Under the pieces are notes generated by a model. The model saw only the letters and a program-made list of their open reading frames with translations, had not been told where the DNA came from and ran no database searches. Positions 42,100 through 54,565 of a stretch of DNA of 64,000 nt are shown piece after piece. Both the position numbers and the translations under genes were made by a program. Origin of the DNA: Siderastrea radians (taxonomy: Eukaryota > Cnidaria > Anthozoa > Scleractinia > Rhizangiidae); the NCBI GenBank assembly GCA_964017195.1, contig OZ024897.1, positions 6,770,451 through 6,834,450 of the forward strand, written 5' to 3'. Position 1 is the first letter of the stretch. Each line of letters opens with the position of its first letter.

Positions 42100-44715
42100 T
42101 CTCATTTTTTTGGTCTATTTATCAGTTGTTTCCTAAGACTTACACCCTCTTAAATCGTACATAAGCATTATCATTTCTTCTTAATTAATTTAACAGTAGT
42201 TTAGAAACACACACTTTTACATGGAACATAAATATTCTAATCTCTTATTAACTAATCAGTTGTTTACTAACACGCGCACTCTCTTTTCTCTTCTATAAAA
42301 ATAACCATTCCCTATCAATTTATTTGTCACTTGTTTACTAACCCTAGCACTCTTTTATATCGCACATAAACAAAAACATTTTTACTAAGACGCACATTCT
42401 CTCATAACTTATATAAACATTATCATCCCTTCTTAAATCATTTATCGCTTGTTTAGTAACACGAGCACTCTTTTATATCGTACAGAAACATTATCTTCCC
42501 ATTATCATTCCTTCTTAATTGCGTTATCACTTTTTTACTAACAAGAGCTTTCTTTTATATCGTATATGAACATTATCTTCCTATTATCATCTCTTCTTAA
42601 TTGCATTATCACTTTTTTACCAACACGCGTACTCTCTTATATCTCATAGAAACATTATCATCCCTTCTTAATCCACTTATCACTTGTTTAATAACACGCA
42701 CACTCTTTTATATCTTGTTAACTAACACACACACTGTCTTACATCTTATATAAACATCATCATCCTTTCCTAATTGCGTTATCACTTGTTTACTAACACA
42801 CGCACTGTTTTATATATTACATAAATATAATCAACCCTTCCTAATTGCTTTATCACTTGTTTTTTTAACACGCGCACTCTTTTATATCATACGTAAACTT
42901 ATCGTTATCACTTGTTTACTAACACGCGCACTATCTTATATCTTATATAAACATTATCATCCCTTTTCAATTGCGTTATTACTTTTTTACCAACACGCGC
43001 ACTCTCTTATATCTCATAGAAACATTATCATCCCTTCTTAATCCACTTATCACTTGTTTACTAACACGCACACTCTTTTATATCTTGTTAACTAACACAC
43101 ACACTGTCTTACATCTTATATAAACATTATCATCCTTTCCTAATTGCGTTCTCACTTGTTTACTAACACACGCACTGTTTTATATATTACATAAATATAA
43201 TCAACCCTTCCTAATTGCTTTATCATTATCATCCCTTCTTAAATCATTTATCGCTTGTTTAGTAACACGAGCACTCTTTTATATCGTACAGAAACATTAT
43301 CTTCCCATTATCATTCCTTCTTAATTGCGTTATCACTTTTTTACTAACAAGAGCTTTCTTTTATATCGTATATGAACATTATCTTCCTATTATCATCTCT
43401 TCTTAATTGCGTTATTACTTTTTTACTAGCACACGCACTCTCTTATATCTTATGTACACATTATCATCCCTTCTTAATTCATTTAATACTTGTTTACTAA
43501 CGTGAGAACTCTCTTATATTGTCTGTAACATTATTATCCCTTTTTAATTGCGTTACGACTTGTTTACTAACACGCGCACTCTCTTATATCTTATAGAAAC
43601 ATTATCTTTCCTTCTTAATTCACTTATCACTTGTTTATTAACACGCGCACTCTCTTATATCTTCTAGAAACATTATCTTTCCTTCTTAATTCACTTATCA
43701 CTTGTTTATTAACACACGCACTCTCTTATATCTTATAGAAACATTATCTTTTCTTTCTTAATTCACTTATCACTTGTTTATTAACACGCGCACTCTCTTA
43801 TATCTTATAGAAACATTATCTTTCCTTCTTAATTCACTTATCACTTGTTTATTAACACGCGCACTCTCTTATATCTTATAGAAACATTATCTTTCCTTCT
43901 TAATCCACTTATCACTTGTTTATTAACACACGCACTCTCTTATATCTAATACAAACATTATCATCCTTTTCTAATAGCGTTATAACTATCACTCATATTG
44001 TATGTAAACATTATCACTCCTTCTTAATTGCGTTATCACTTTTTTACTAACACGCATACTCTCTCATATCTTATATAAACTTTATCTTCCCTTCGTAATT
44101 CATTTATCACTTGTTTAGTAACACGAGCACTCTCTTATAGTGTACATAAACATTGTCTTTCCATTATCGTCCCTTCTTAACGTGTTATCACTTTTCTACT
44201 AATACGCGCACTCTCTTAATCTTATATAAGCATGACCATCCCTTCGTAATTCATTTATCACTTGTTTACTAACACGCACACTCTCTTATATGTTATATAA
44301 ACGTTATCGTCCTTTCCTAATTGCGTTATCACTAGTTTACTAACATGCGCACTCTCTTACATCTTATATAAACATTATCTTCGCTTCTCAATTGCGTTAT
44401 TACTTTTTTATTAACACATGCACCCTCTTACATCTTATAGAAACGTTATCATCCCTTCTTAATTCACTTATCACTTGTTTACTAACACGCGCACTCTCTT
44501 ACCTCTTATATAAATGTTATCATCATCCCTTCTTTATTTCTTTATCACTTGTTTACTAACACGCGCACTCTTTTGTATCTTGTATAAACATTATTATCCT
44601 TTCTTAATTCAAATATCAGTTGATTAATACCACGCGCACTCTCTTATATCGTATATAAACATTTTTGTCCCCTATCAATTGCGTTATTACTCGGTTACTA
44701 ACACGCACACTATCT
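42100..44715. repeat. AT-rich minisatellite, unit about 71 bp, about 35 copies
   Basis: Consensus parts: CACTTGTTTACTAACACGCG, CACTCTCTTATATCTTATA, AAACATTATCATCCCTTCTT, AATTCACTTAT. The best copies (43628, 43699, 43771, 43842) are spaced 71-72 bp. Larger blocks are themselves duplicated: 42430-42600 reappears at about 43235-43410, and 42655-42850 at about 43015-43215, showing unequal exchange. No frame. Confidence 0.95.
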
Positions 44716-44724
44716 TATATCTCT

Positions 44725-44726
<2 letters not shown>

Positions 44727-44780
<54 letters not shown>
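44727..44780. repeat. AT dinucleotide microsatellite
   Basis: About 26 AT units closing the minisatellite block. Confidence 0.95.
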
Positions 44781-44782
<2 letters not shown>

Positions 44783-44784
44783 TC

Positions 44785-46245
44785 TTCCTAATAATTAATC
44801 AGTTTTAGCTATTACACATACATTGTTGAATCATAACGCTATTTAGTTCATGCAGTTGTCAACCAAAAACTGTGGACTCTTGTGAATGAAAAATATATTA
44901 TTCATTTATTTACTTACCAATTCATTTGCAATAATAATTTTATTACTTCCGAGCAATCAAGCCATCTTAACACAAAGCTAATGTTTATCGTTTAATGTTC
45001 AGAGACCAATTTCAAAACTCTCTCCAAATTATGCAGATTGTTCTTATGAAACTAAATAATTTCGAGTCACGGTCGACATTTATATACCGAAATGATCAGC
45101 TCCCGCAATTTTAGGCTTATGCTAAAAAGGTAAAGGGGAATTAGAGACTGGCCGCGCTCCGGGATCTAATACCTTAAGTATCTCCTACAATTAATATCAT
45201 GAACTGAATAACATACAGCATTTGATTACATAGTATTACAAAAGCCATTAAAAAGTGCTTCATAATGACCTAAGATAACGAACTAAGATTTCCGTAGATT
45301 TTCATTATCGTGTCCATACTGTCATGATATTGTAAAGTCGTTCCATTTTAGACGTTGGAGATTAATGGCATTATACTGCGAATTCTGTTTCCTGCAACCC
45401 TCCTATAATATAATGAATAACACAATATCATTCAGTATATATTATAGAAAGAGGAGTTCTTTTAGCATTCAAATATGTGGGAATTATTTTGGACAAAAGC
45501 AAACATATACTGAAATTCAGATAGGTCATAATAAAGCATTAACTTATAAGGAACACGGCCAAACGAACTCGATCTACCTATATCTGCATAAAGTCGAGAT
45601 TCACATACCTTCTAACGCAAGAGTCGCTTAATTCTTTGAAGGAAACACCATCTTTTCTTTATGGAGTTTGTTGACTGAAGTGTCCCCTCCTCTCTCCCCT
45701 CAAAGAAAACAACCTAGAGGACATCAATAACTGTGTATTATTTACCGGAGTACTGCTTAGGAAAGGGCGCCGGAAAGACTGAAGAAAGACAGAAATCCAC
45801 GATCGATACATCTTTTCTATCATATCAGAAAATGTTCATGTGGCCTCGTCAAAAAGGTGTAACACGGGTTGAGAATTTTAAAGATAATCCGATTTCTCAA
45901 TTGTGACCAACATGCTTTCTTTCTGATTTCTTATCAGCTGTAAGAGCTATAATATATAAGGTCTAGTAAGGCCTATTAACTCTACTCCAGCCAGGTGGTT
46001 CATTCACCACGTACCTTTGAGTCACTTCTTGTCTTGTTGAGAAATTGCCAAGGCATCATCATCATTATTACAGGAACCTTGAGATTGAACTTGTGGTCTC
46101 TATGAAGCATTAATACCATGACTGGCTAAGTTCACCCAGAAACAGAGGCACTGCTGTCACAACAAATCGTTGTGTGTACTGTGGGCGCAAAAGAGAAAAG
46201 CTGTTTTCCCCTGACAGTTGGCGCTCCCTCACTGTTTAAGGCCCA
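44785..46245. other. Intergenic, no gene seen
   Basis: AT-rich single-copy-looking DNA. A frame of 88 codons at 45365-45631 shows no domain and no splice context. Confidence 0.5.
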
Positions 46246-46249
46246 TTAT

Positions 46250-47028
46250 GCCGTATTTTCTCGATCAAACGCCGGACCCCGAATAAACGCCGAGTCTTTA
46301 GAGCCGAATTTAAGATAAACGCCCCCCCCCCCCCCCCGCGTTTATTTGAGGTCCCGGCGTTTATTCGAGATAGGTATTTTAAATCATGATTATGTGTCGT
46401 AACCGCATACTAGTTCTCTTTCTACCATTTTATTTGAATTTATACACTGATATTCAAACCTAAACTACCATTTGCAATTGTACTTCTAATAACTAAAACA
46501 GACGTAACAAACGATGCATTAGGTATCGCGTCAATCTCTTTTAAATCATGGTAACTTTTCTTCGGGCTTGGTGTCCATCAAGCGAGGATCATCTCGAGGG
46601 TCTCTCTAGCGTTTTTCCAGCAGTTCCTTGAATCGTTCCATAATTTTGCCTTTCTCAGAACTGATGGACCAGGAACCTCGCCACCACCTTGTTCTAAATT
46701 CCTTGCACAGAACGTTTGCTGTCGAGCAGTTACCGTTACACTGCCACCCCTTTTGATGTTTTTTGATAAGTGGTGTTTTTTTGATAAATGACTTACCAGA
46801 TTCACGGCTGAGATAACACAAAGTTGGTGATATTGTTTCACAATTTTTTTTAACGTTTTTGTAGAAATGTGGTTCTTAATTCAATAAACCTTCTGTCACT
46901 GATGATAATAAATTGATGGCTGAAAAATGCAGTTAATAAATAAACGCCGGGCTCCGAATAAATAAACGCCGGGTGTACGAGGACGAGTTTTAAATAAACG
47001 CCCGGCGTTTAATAGAGAAAATACGGTA
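46250..47028 (+). mobile_element. TIR transposon copy B (AAACGCCGG family), both ends present
   Basis: Starts GCCGTATTTTCTCGATCAAA and ends TTTAATAGAGAAAATACGGTA. Each end carries nested inverted AAACGCCGG and CCGGCGTTTATT blocks. The interior matches copy A at 13477-14185 inverted. A poly(C) expansion lies at about 46322-46337. A minus frame at 46578-46841 (TARQQTFCARNLEQGGGE) may be exon-like debris of the autonomous parent, function unknown. Confidence 0.8.
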
Positions 47029-47235
47029 CTTTAATAACCGCGTGAGGCCAATCACAACACATAGAATGACAATGAAGCAATCAGAACTTGAAGCGAGAAA
47101 AAAAAAGTGTATTTGAATAGCTGTTATTACAGTTGAGCCTGGAGTCCAATTTCCTTTTGTTTAAAAAGGCACGCAAACGAGGCTAGTGCGTCAATACCAT
47201 GCGATACAAAGCAGAATGACCTACTAGCCTCGTTT

Positions 47236-47268
47236 ACATACATACATACATACACATACATACATACT
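47236..47268. repeat. ACAT tetranucleotide repeat beside a LINE-like 3' tail
   Basis: On the minus strand AACAATAAAGTATGTATGTA is the typical 3' terminus of a CR1/L2-type retroelement. Only the tail (about 47236-47300) is recognisable. Confidence 0.5.
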
Positions 47269-47550
47269 TTATTGTTACCTCCCCAATGGGGCTTTTCAGG
47301 AACAATTACTTAAATTACTAAATTACTAATGACTATACAATCAAAATTAATCAAATTTAAGAAACATTTACATTTACAACATTATCTCTCGTTTGTATGT
47401 GAAAACCGCTGATAACTGTAATAACAGCTATTCAGGTATAGAAAACGCTTCAAATAAAAAGACATATTGACTTTAAACTCAGACTAGGACTGGCCGTATT
47501 TCAAACTATATTTTAAAAAAAAGCTAATATAATCTTGCTTCTTATGACGT

Positions 47551-48140
47551 ACCTGTGTTTTGTACCTCGCTCTAGTTTTCCTTTTTGTCAGGCGTTTGTT
47601 AGGATCAGTCTACATTCGTTTGATAACTGTGGACAAAATTACATCAACAGATTCTTAGTCTAAGATAAATGCATCAAACACAAGACTGTTAATAAGTTTT
47701 CATATACCATTAGAATTTCCTCTTCATTCAGGACCAATAAAAAAAATTGTAGATGGCTCCCGGGAGACTTGGAACAAGAAAGATCTAACCACTTGTGTAA
47801 CCATTTGTTCAACCTTCCTTTTTTTACTTTGACAATCTAAAACTAAGACGTACCTGTGATTTGTATCTCGCTCTAGTTTTCCTTTTTGTCAGGCGTTTGT
47901 TCGGATCAGTCTGCATTCGTGTGATAACTGTGGACAAAATTACGTTAACAATTTCTTAGTCAAAGATAAATGCATTAAACACAAGACTGTTAACACGTTT
48001 TCTATTAAAATCTGCTCTTTATTCAGTACCAATAAGAAAAATTCTAGACGCTGACCCATGACCTTTCGCACACCGGTCGGATGCTCCAACCACTTGGCTC
48101 CCAGGAGACGTGGGACAAGAAAGATCTAACCACTGAACTA
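47551..48140. repeat. Direct duplication, two units offset about 301 bp
   Basis: ACCTGTGTTTTGTACCTCGC and GCTCTAGTTTTCCTTTTTGT at 47551 recur from 47852, with GTCAGGCGTTTGTT, GGATCAGTCT and AACACAAGACTGTTAA in order. The second unit carries an extra segment of about 45 bp (about 48045-48092) before GGCTCCCAGGAGACGTGGGA. Confidence 0.8.
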
Positions 48141-48376
48141 ATTTCTTTGTATTGTCACTAAGAAATAGAACATCATTGAGAACAAATAAATCTGGTGTTT
48201 GACCTCTTTCCTCTGCCGTTTTCACTTGCACGTAATTTCATTCTTGCCATAACTTGGGGCTTTACCTTTGTGCGGAATGGATCTCTCGCGTCATACCCGT
48301 CATTAATTTCTTTTTCGACATCAGTCGTTCTTGCTCTGGCTTGGTAAGCATCAGTGGGATCTGCAATTAATTCATT

Positions 48377-48378
<2 letters not shown>

Positions 48379-48420
<42 letters not shown>

Positions 48421-48430
48421 GTCAATCAGT
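48379..48430. repeat. AATC tetranucleotide microsatellite
   Basis: About 11 copies of CAAT/CAGT tetramers. Confidence 0.95.
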
Positions 48431-49159
48431 GTCATTCTGTCAGTCAATCAATCTGTTGGTCTTTCGATGTGTGGGTGCTAGTATCCTACAACTTGCAAAG
48501 GTATTAATGTTGATTTCCTCGGGAAACAATCAATCAGGCTGGTTGAGCTTTAATGTTCCTTTTTGGTAAAGGAACAAAGCTGGTATCGGCATGGGAGGGA
48601 CTGAGAGGAGTTGGGTGCGCGGGAAGCGAGAGCCTCAGTGTTTAGAGCAATATGGTTTCTCATCTCCTTCACCACACGAGTTCTAAGTCCCCTTTCCTTA
48701 ACCCCACCCCCACCCCCGGCCAACAATTTATGTTGAAGCTTTCTAATCAAACACTCCCGTCCATGTTTCAACGCACCGGATATTTGACAAATCGTCTCGG
48801 TTGCGCGTCGTTACTTGACTCTTTGGTTAGTGTTGGATATACTTGGCACTCATACGTGTATAGGTTAGACTCATGAGTTGCCTGTAATTCACTTCTTGTT
48901 TAGAGGAACTAACTAAAGTTCTCGGTGAACATTAAAATATCAAGTTGAAAAACCTGACGTTTTTGGGGTCGTTTTAAAATTTAGTTATTTATTTATCAAC
49001 TTGCTTTTTTCTCCAGCAATCGTTTTTGAATCTCACCCCCATTAAGTTTAACAAAACGAAGTTACATACCTGTTATTCATTTCTCAGGTGTGTGTGAAGG
49101 CCGATTGTCGGTATTCTTCAGGTCTCTTTTCTCCATTCCAGTGACCTGCAATACTTTCT

Positions 49160-49990
49160 AGATAACACCGTTTTCAAGACAAAATATCATCATGAATGGT
49201 ATATTGTTACTGAAAATAGCAAAAGTTAGTTCTCAATCAGTGTAATTATGTAGCATACAGGTAGTTGTGTAAGTATGCAGTAAAATATTCTCTCGCGTGC
49301 TATGCATATGCGCAGTTGAAGTCTTCGCGCGCCTTCTCTCACAAACTCGCCACAAAAACAAACATGTACTGACACAAACGACAGCTATAACAACTACATT
49401 TACTGACAATAGAAAAGTAAATTTTTAATCATTATAATTATTTTTATTGCGATTGTTGTGTAAATGTGCGCTAAAAGATTCTTGCGTGTGCCATGGGTAC
49501 GCGCAGTAGCAGTCTTCGCCCACGTCCTCTCTCAAAACACTTGCCACAAAACACACATGTACTGACATAAACAACAGTTATAATATTACAACTACATTTA
49601 CTGGCAATAGATAAGTAAATTTTTATTCAGTGTAATTATTTAACATGCAGGTAGTTGTGTAAGTATGCGCTAAAAGGTTATCACACGTGTGCTATGCGTA
49701 TGCGCAGTTCTAGTCTTGGCGCGCACCCTCTCACAAACACGCCAAACATGTACTGACACAAACAACAGCTATAACAACTGCATTTACTGGCAAGAGAAAA
49801 AGTAAATTTTTAATCAGTGGAAATGTTTGGCATGTAGGTAGTTGTGTGAATATGCGCTAAAAGATTCTCGTGCGTGCTATGAGTGTACGCGGTTGCAATC
49901 TTAACGCATGCCCTCTAACGCACCCTCACCACAAAAACACACATGTACTGACACAAACAGCGGCTATGACAACTACATTGACTGACAATA
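49160..49990. repeat. Tandem repeat, unit about 193 bp, about four copies
   Basis: ACATGTACTGACA recurs at 49362, 49555, 49746 and 49941 (spacing 191-195). Each unit also holds GTAGTTGTGTAAGTATGCGC, a GCGCAGT...CTTCGCGCG segment and ACAACTACATTTACTG. Copies are fairly diverged. Confidence 0.9.
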
Positions 49991-49999
49991 TTGGCATTT

Positions 50000-50450
50000 A
50001 CTGATAATGATACTGATCACCAATGATAGTGATAGCGATAAAGATAATTATAATGGTAGGATACAAATACTGACAGCGATACAGTGATAATGATTAATAT
50101 AACAATATTGATAACCAATATGATAACGATAGGATAAGGATAAAGATAAAGATCAAAATAGTGAGTACCCTAATGGTAATGGTAGAGATAATGATGAGAT
50201 AATGATACCTATGATGACATCGAAAATATCAAAGAATCTTAGGGTCAGACGACAAATGTAACGATAAAGATGACGATGGGATAATGATATAACTATAATA
50301 ATATCGATAATATATTAATAATGATAGGTTCAGAGTACAATTACAATAATAAAGATGAGGGTGACGATAATGACAGTTACAACCAAAAAGATGACGGTAA
50401 TGATACTGAGAACAATGATGGTAACAATAATAGTAATTATGACAATAGAA
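50000..50450. repeat. GATAAT-rich low-complexity tract
   Basis: Dense GATAAT, GATGAT and ACAATAAT words leading into the CGAA satellite. Reads as Asn/Asp-rich frames, not coding. Confidence 0.85.
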
Positions 50451-53400
50451 TGGAAGGTAAAAGAAAGCAAGAACAAACTACAAAATTAAACGAGAAAACC
50501 AAAGAACGAACGGACGGACAGACAAAGGCAAGACCGAACGAAGGAGCGAATGATCGGATCCACGAACGAATCATCATACGAACAATCGAACGAAGGAACG
50601 ATCGGACCAGTGAACAATAAATCGGAGAAGAGCACGATCGCACTGGAGGCAAACGATCCGACAAGCGAACGATCAATCGGACGAAGAAACGTACAAAGTA
50701 AGCAGACTAAGGAAAGTAAAAAAAGAAAAAGAGCAAATGAATACAACGGAAGATGAAAGGAAGGAGGGACAAACGAAAAATGAAACGAACAACCAACGAA
50801 AAAAATCGAACGGGCGCACGAATGATCAGTTCAACGAACGAATCATCAGTCGTACGAACAATCGAACGAAGGCATGAACGAACGGGAGCACAAGCGAACG
50901 ATCGGATCAGCGGACTATCGATCAGACGAAGGCAAGATCGAACGGGAGGGCGGGAGAACGATCGAACCAGCGAAAGGTCGATCGGACCAACGCACGATCG
51001 AACGGGAGGGCGGGCAAACGATCGGGCCAGCGAACGATCGATTCCACGAAGAAACGTACGAAGAAACGATCGAACGAGCGGATGAAAGGTCAGACCAAGG
51101 AACCAACAATATAAGGAAAGAGAAAAGAGAAAATGAATACAAGGGAAGATGAAAGGAAGAAGGGACAAACGAAAAATTAAACGAACACTCAACGAAAAAA
51201 AAAAGAAGAAACGAATTAAGGAATAGAAGGGAGGTAGAAGAAATCAGGAACCAACCACAAAATTAAACTCAACAACCAAAGAACAAATGGACGAACAGAC
51301 ATAGGTACGATCGAATGGGCGTACGAAACAAAGTAGGAACCAAAAAAGAAGGAAACTAAGAACAAAAGAAAACGAAGGTTGAAAGAAAACTTCAACCAAT
51401 CAGAAACACTACAAAGATCTCGGTAGTAACAAGTCATCATTATGGAGTTTCTGCGATCGTTACTCAGACGTCATTTTGCGAGGGCTCAAGTGGCGACCTC
51501 GCGAAACGTCCGCTGTTTTCTCAGGCTAGAATAAAAAGGGAAAAAAGAAAGGAGGCCGCCAACGGCAAAATTAAAAGGTCAAATCAAACAACAAACGGAC
51601 GCACAGACAAAGGCTCCATCGAACGGGCGCACGAACGATCGGATCAACGAAAGAATCGTTGTACGAGCAATCGAACGAAGGCACGAACGAACGGGAGCAC
51701 AACCGAACGATCGGATCAGCGGACGATCGACCGGACGAAGGCACGATCGAACGGGAGGGCGGACGAATGATCCAACTAGCGAACGATCGATCGGACCAAG
51801 GTACGATCGAACGGGAGGGCCGACGAACGATCGATCCGACGAAGAAACGTACGAAAAAACGATCGAACGAGCAGGCGAACGGTCAGAACATGGAACAAAC
51901 GATAAAAAGTAACGGAAAAAAAAACAAAGAAATACAACAAAAGATGAAAGGAAGGAGGGACGGACGAAAAATTAAACGAACAACCAAAGAGAGAATTAAG
52001 TAAGGAAAGAAAAAAAAGGGGAATAACAGAAAGGAGGAAAAAACGACAACATTAATCGAACAAACAGAAAACGAAAGATAAGATCAAGGAAAAAAAGTGA
52101 AGAAGAACGAATGAAAAAAGGAACAAAGGAGTAGAATGAAAGACAAAAGAAAGAAGGGAGGAAAGAACGAACAACAACCACCAAATTAAACAAACAACGC
52201 GAAATAACAAATGGACGGACGGACAAAGGTACGATCGAACGGGCGCACGAATGATCAGATCAACGGACGAATCATCCTATGAACGATCGAACGAAGGCAC
52301 GAACGAACGGGAGCACAACCGAACGATCGGATCAGCGGACGATCGACCGGACGAAGGCACGATCGAACGGGAGGGCGGACGAACGATCGAACCAGCGAAC
52401 GATCGATCGGACCAAGGCACGATCGAACGGGAGGGCCGACGAACGATCGGGCCAGCGAACGATCGATTCCACGAAAAAACGTACGAAAAAACGATCGAAC
52501 AAGCGGGCGAACGGTCGTACCAAGGAACAAACGATAAAAAGTAACGAAAGAAAAAAAGCAAAGAAATACAACAAGAGATGAAAGGAAGGAGGGGCGAACG
52601 AAAAATCAAACGAACAACCAACGAAAGAAAAGACGTAACAAAGGAATAGAAGGGAAGATAAACAAAGGAGGAGCCAACGGCAACATCAAACGATCAAAAC
52701 AAACAACGAAAGGACGAACAGACAAAGGTACGATCGAACGGGGGCACGAATGATTGGATCAACGAACGAATCATCGTACGAACAATGGAACGAAGGCATG
52801 AACAAAAGGGAACACAAGTGGAGGATCCAACCAGCGGACGATCGACCGGACGAAGGAATGATCGAACGGGAGGGCGGGCGAACGATCGAACCAGCGAAAG
52901 ATAGATCGGACCAAGGCACGATCGAACGGGAGGGTGGACTGGCGATCGGGCCAGCGAACGATCGATTTCACGAAGAAACGTACGAAAAAACGATCGAACG
53001 AGCGGGCGAACGGTCACACCAAGGAAAAAACGATAAAAGTAACGAAAAAGAAGAGCAAAGAAATACAACAAAAGATGACAGGAACGAGGGGCGAACGAAA
53101 AATTAGACGAACAACCAACGAAAGAAAAGAAGTAACGAAGGGATAGAAGGGAAGATAAAGAAAGGAGTAGCCAACGACAAAATTAAATGATCAAAACAAA
53201 CAACGAACGGACGCAAAGATAAAGGCACGATCGAACGGGCGCACGAATGATCGGATCAACGAAAGAATCATCGTACGAACAATTGAACGAAGGCACGAAC
53301 GAACGGAAGCACAACCGAACGATCGGACCAGCGGACTATCGACCAGACGAAGGCACGATCGAACGGGAGGGCGGGCGACGATCGAACCAGCGAACGATCG

Positions 53401-54260
53401 ATCGGACCAAGGCACAGTCGAACGGGAGGGCCGACGAACGATCAGGCCAGCGAACGATCGATCCGACGAAGAAACGTACGAAAAAACGATCGAACGAGCG
53501 GGCGAACGGTCACACCAAGGAACAAACAAAAAGGTAACGAAAGAAAGAAGACCAAAGAAATACTACGGAAGATGAAAGGGAGAAAGGACGAACGAAAAGT
53601 AAAAGGAACAACCAACGAAAGAAAAGAAGAAACAAAGGAATAGAGGGGAAGGTAACAGAAAGGAGGAACGAACGACAACAGTAAATATCAAGGAAAAACC
53701 GTGAAAAAGAATGAACGTAAAAAAAGAACAAAGGAATAGGATGGAAGTTAAAGAAAGAAGGGAGGAAGGAACGACAAAATTAAACAAACAACGAAAGAAC
53801 AAACGGAAGGACAGACAAAGGTACGATCGAATGGACATACGAAACAAAGTAGGAACCAAAACTAACCGAAGAAGAATAGAAAAAAAAAACAAACGAATAG
53901 AGTGGAAGATAAAAGAAAGCTGGAACCAACCACACAATTAAACAAACAACCGTTTTGAAGAACAAATGGACGGACAGTCAAGCGTATGGTGAAACGGCAG
54001 ACGAATCATCGGACCAACGAAGAAATCATTGTGCGAACGATTGAACGAAGACACGAACGAACGAGAGGGCGGTGGAACAATCGGACCAGCGAATGATCGA
54101 TCCGACGAAGAAACGTACGAATTAATGATCGAACGGGCGGAGGAAAGATCAGGCCAAGGAACAAACGGTAAGAAGGAACGAAAGAAAAAGGGGCAAAGAA
54201 GTACAACGGACTGACGAAAGAAAATGGAAGGAACGAAAGAAGCAACCAAAGAACGGATTC
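50450..54260. repeat. CGAA/GATC-rich higher-order satellite, module about 500 bp
   Basis: A purine-skewed block built from CGAA, CGAT and GGAC tetramers. A CpG-rich half (for example GGCACGATCGAACGGGAGGG, AGCGAACGATCGATCGGACC) of about 300 bp alternates with an A-rich half (AACGAAAGAAAAGAAG...). Module starts near CGAATGATCGGATCAACGAA fall at about 50820, 51636, 52248, 52746 and 53243, with partial ones at about 50530 and 53995. Spacing is 497-498 bp in the three youngest, 612 and 816 bp before them. Both strands have long open frames (Arg/Ser/Glu-rich) only because of composition. Confidence 0.95.
51388..51528. repeat. Half copy of the AGCCTGAGAAAAC foldback MITE inside the satellite
   Basis: TTCAACCAATCAGAAACACT through CGCTGTTTTCTCAGGCT matches the right arm of 29901-30188. 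The left arm is absent. It interrupts the CGAA satellite. Confidence 0.8.
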
Positions 54261-54337
54261 TTGAAGGTTTGTAACAACACCTCTTAAAATGTTTTCAAAG
54301 CGCTACTCCCCCCCCCCCTGCGTTCCCCCGCCCACCA

Positions 54338-54552
54338 TAACCCTTTCACTCCCAAGAGTCCTCAAATCAAAATTCAAGGCAAATTCCAAATTATTTATTT
54401 TTTAGTCTGATACTAAATATAAATAGCACCATGTGAAAGAACTGCTGACGAGGTTTCATTTGAATGGTCAAACCATAGGATTTCATTCACAGAATCAAAA
54501 GTTCTAACTACTTAAGTGTCTCCATAACTGACCCTGGGAGAGAAAGGGTTAA
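54338..54552. repeat. MITE with AACCCTTTC ends, 215 bp
   Basis: Left end TAACCCTTTCACTCCCAAGA and right end CTGGGAGAGAAAGGGTTAA are inverted. Resembles, but is distinct from, the AACCCTTTAA family. It lies just past the stop of the unknown exon. Confidence 0.7.
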
Positions 54553-54565
54553 TTAACCCTACCCC

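Noticed and set aside
42100..44715. Regular 71-bp units considered as a CRISPR array
   Set aside because: The whole unit is repeated with no repeat/spacer division, units drift, and the DNA is clearly from an animal.
50321..54249. Many Arg/Ser/Glu-rich open frames (RTIERTNDRS-like) on both strands
   Set aside because: All are compositional readings of the CGAA satellite. Frames overlap on both strands and follow the repeat module, with no initiation or splice context.
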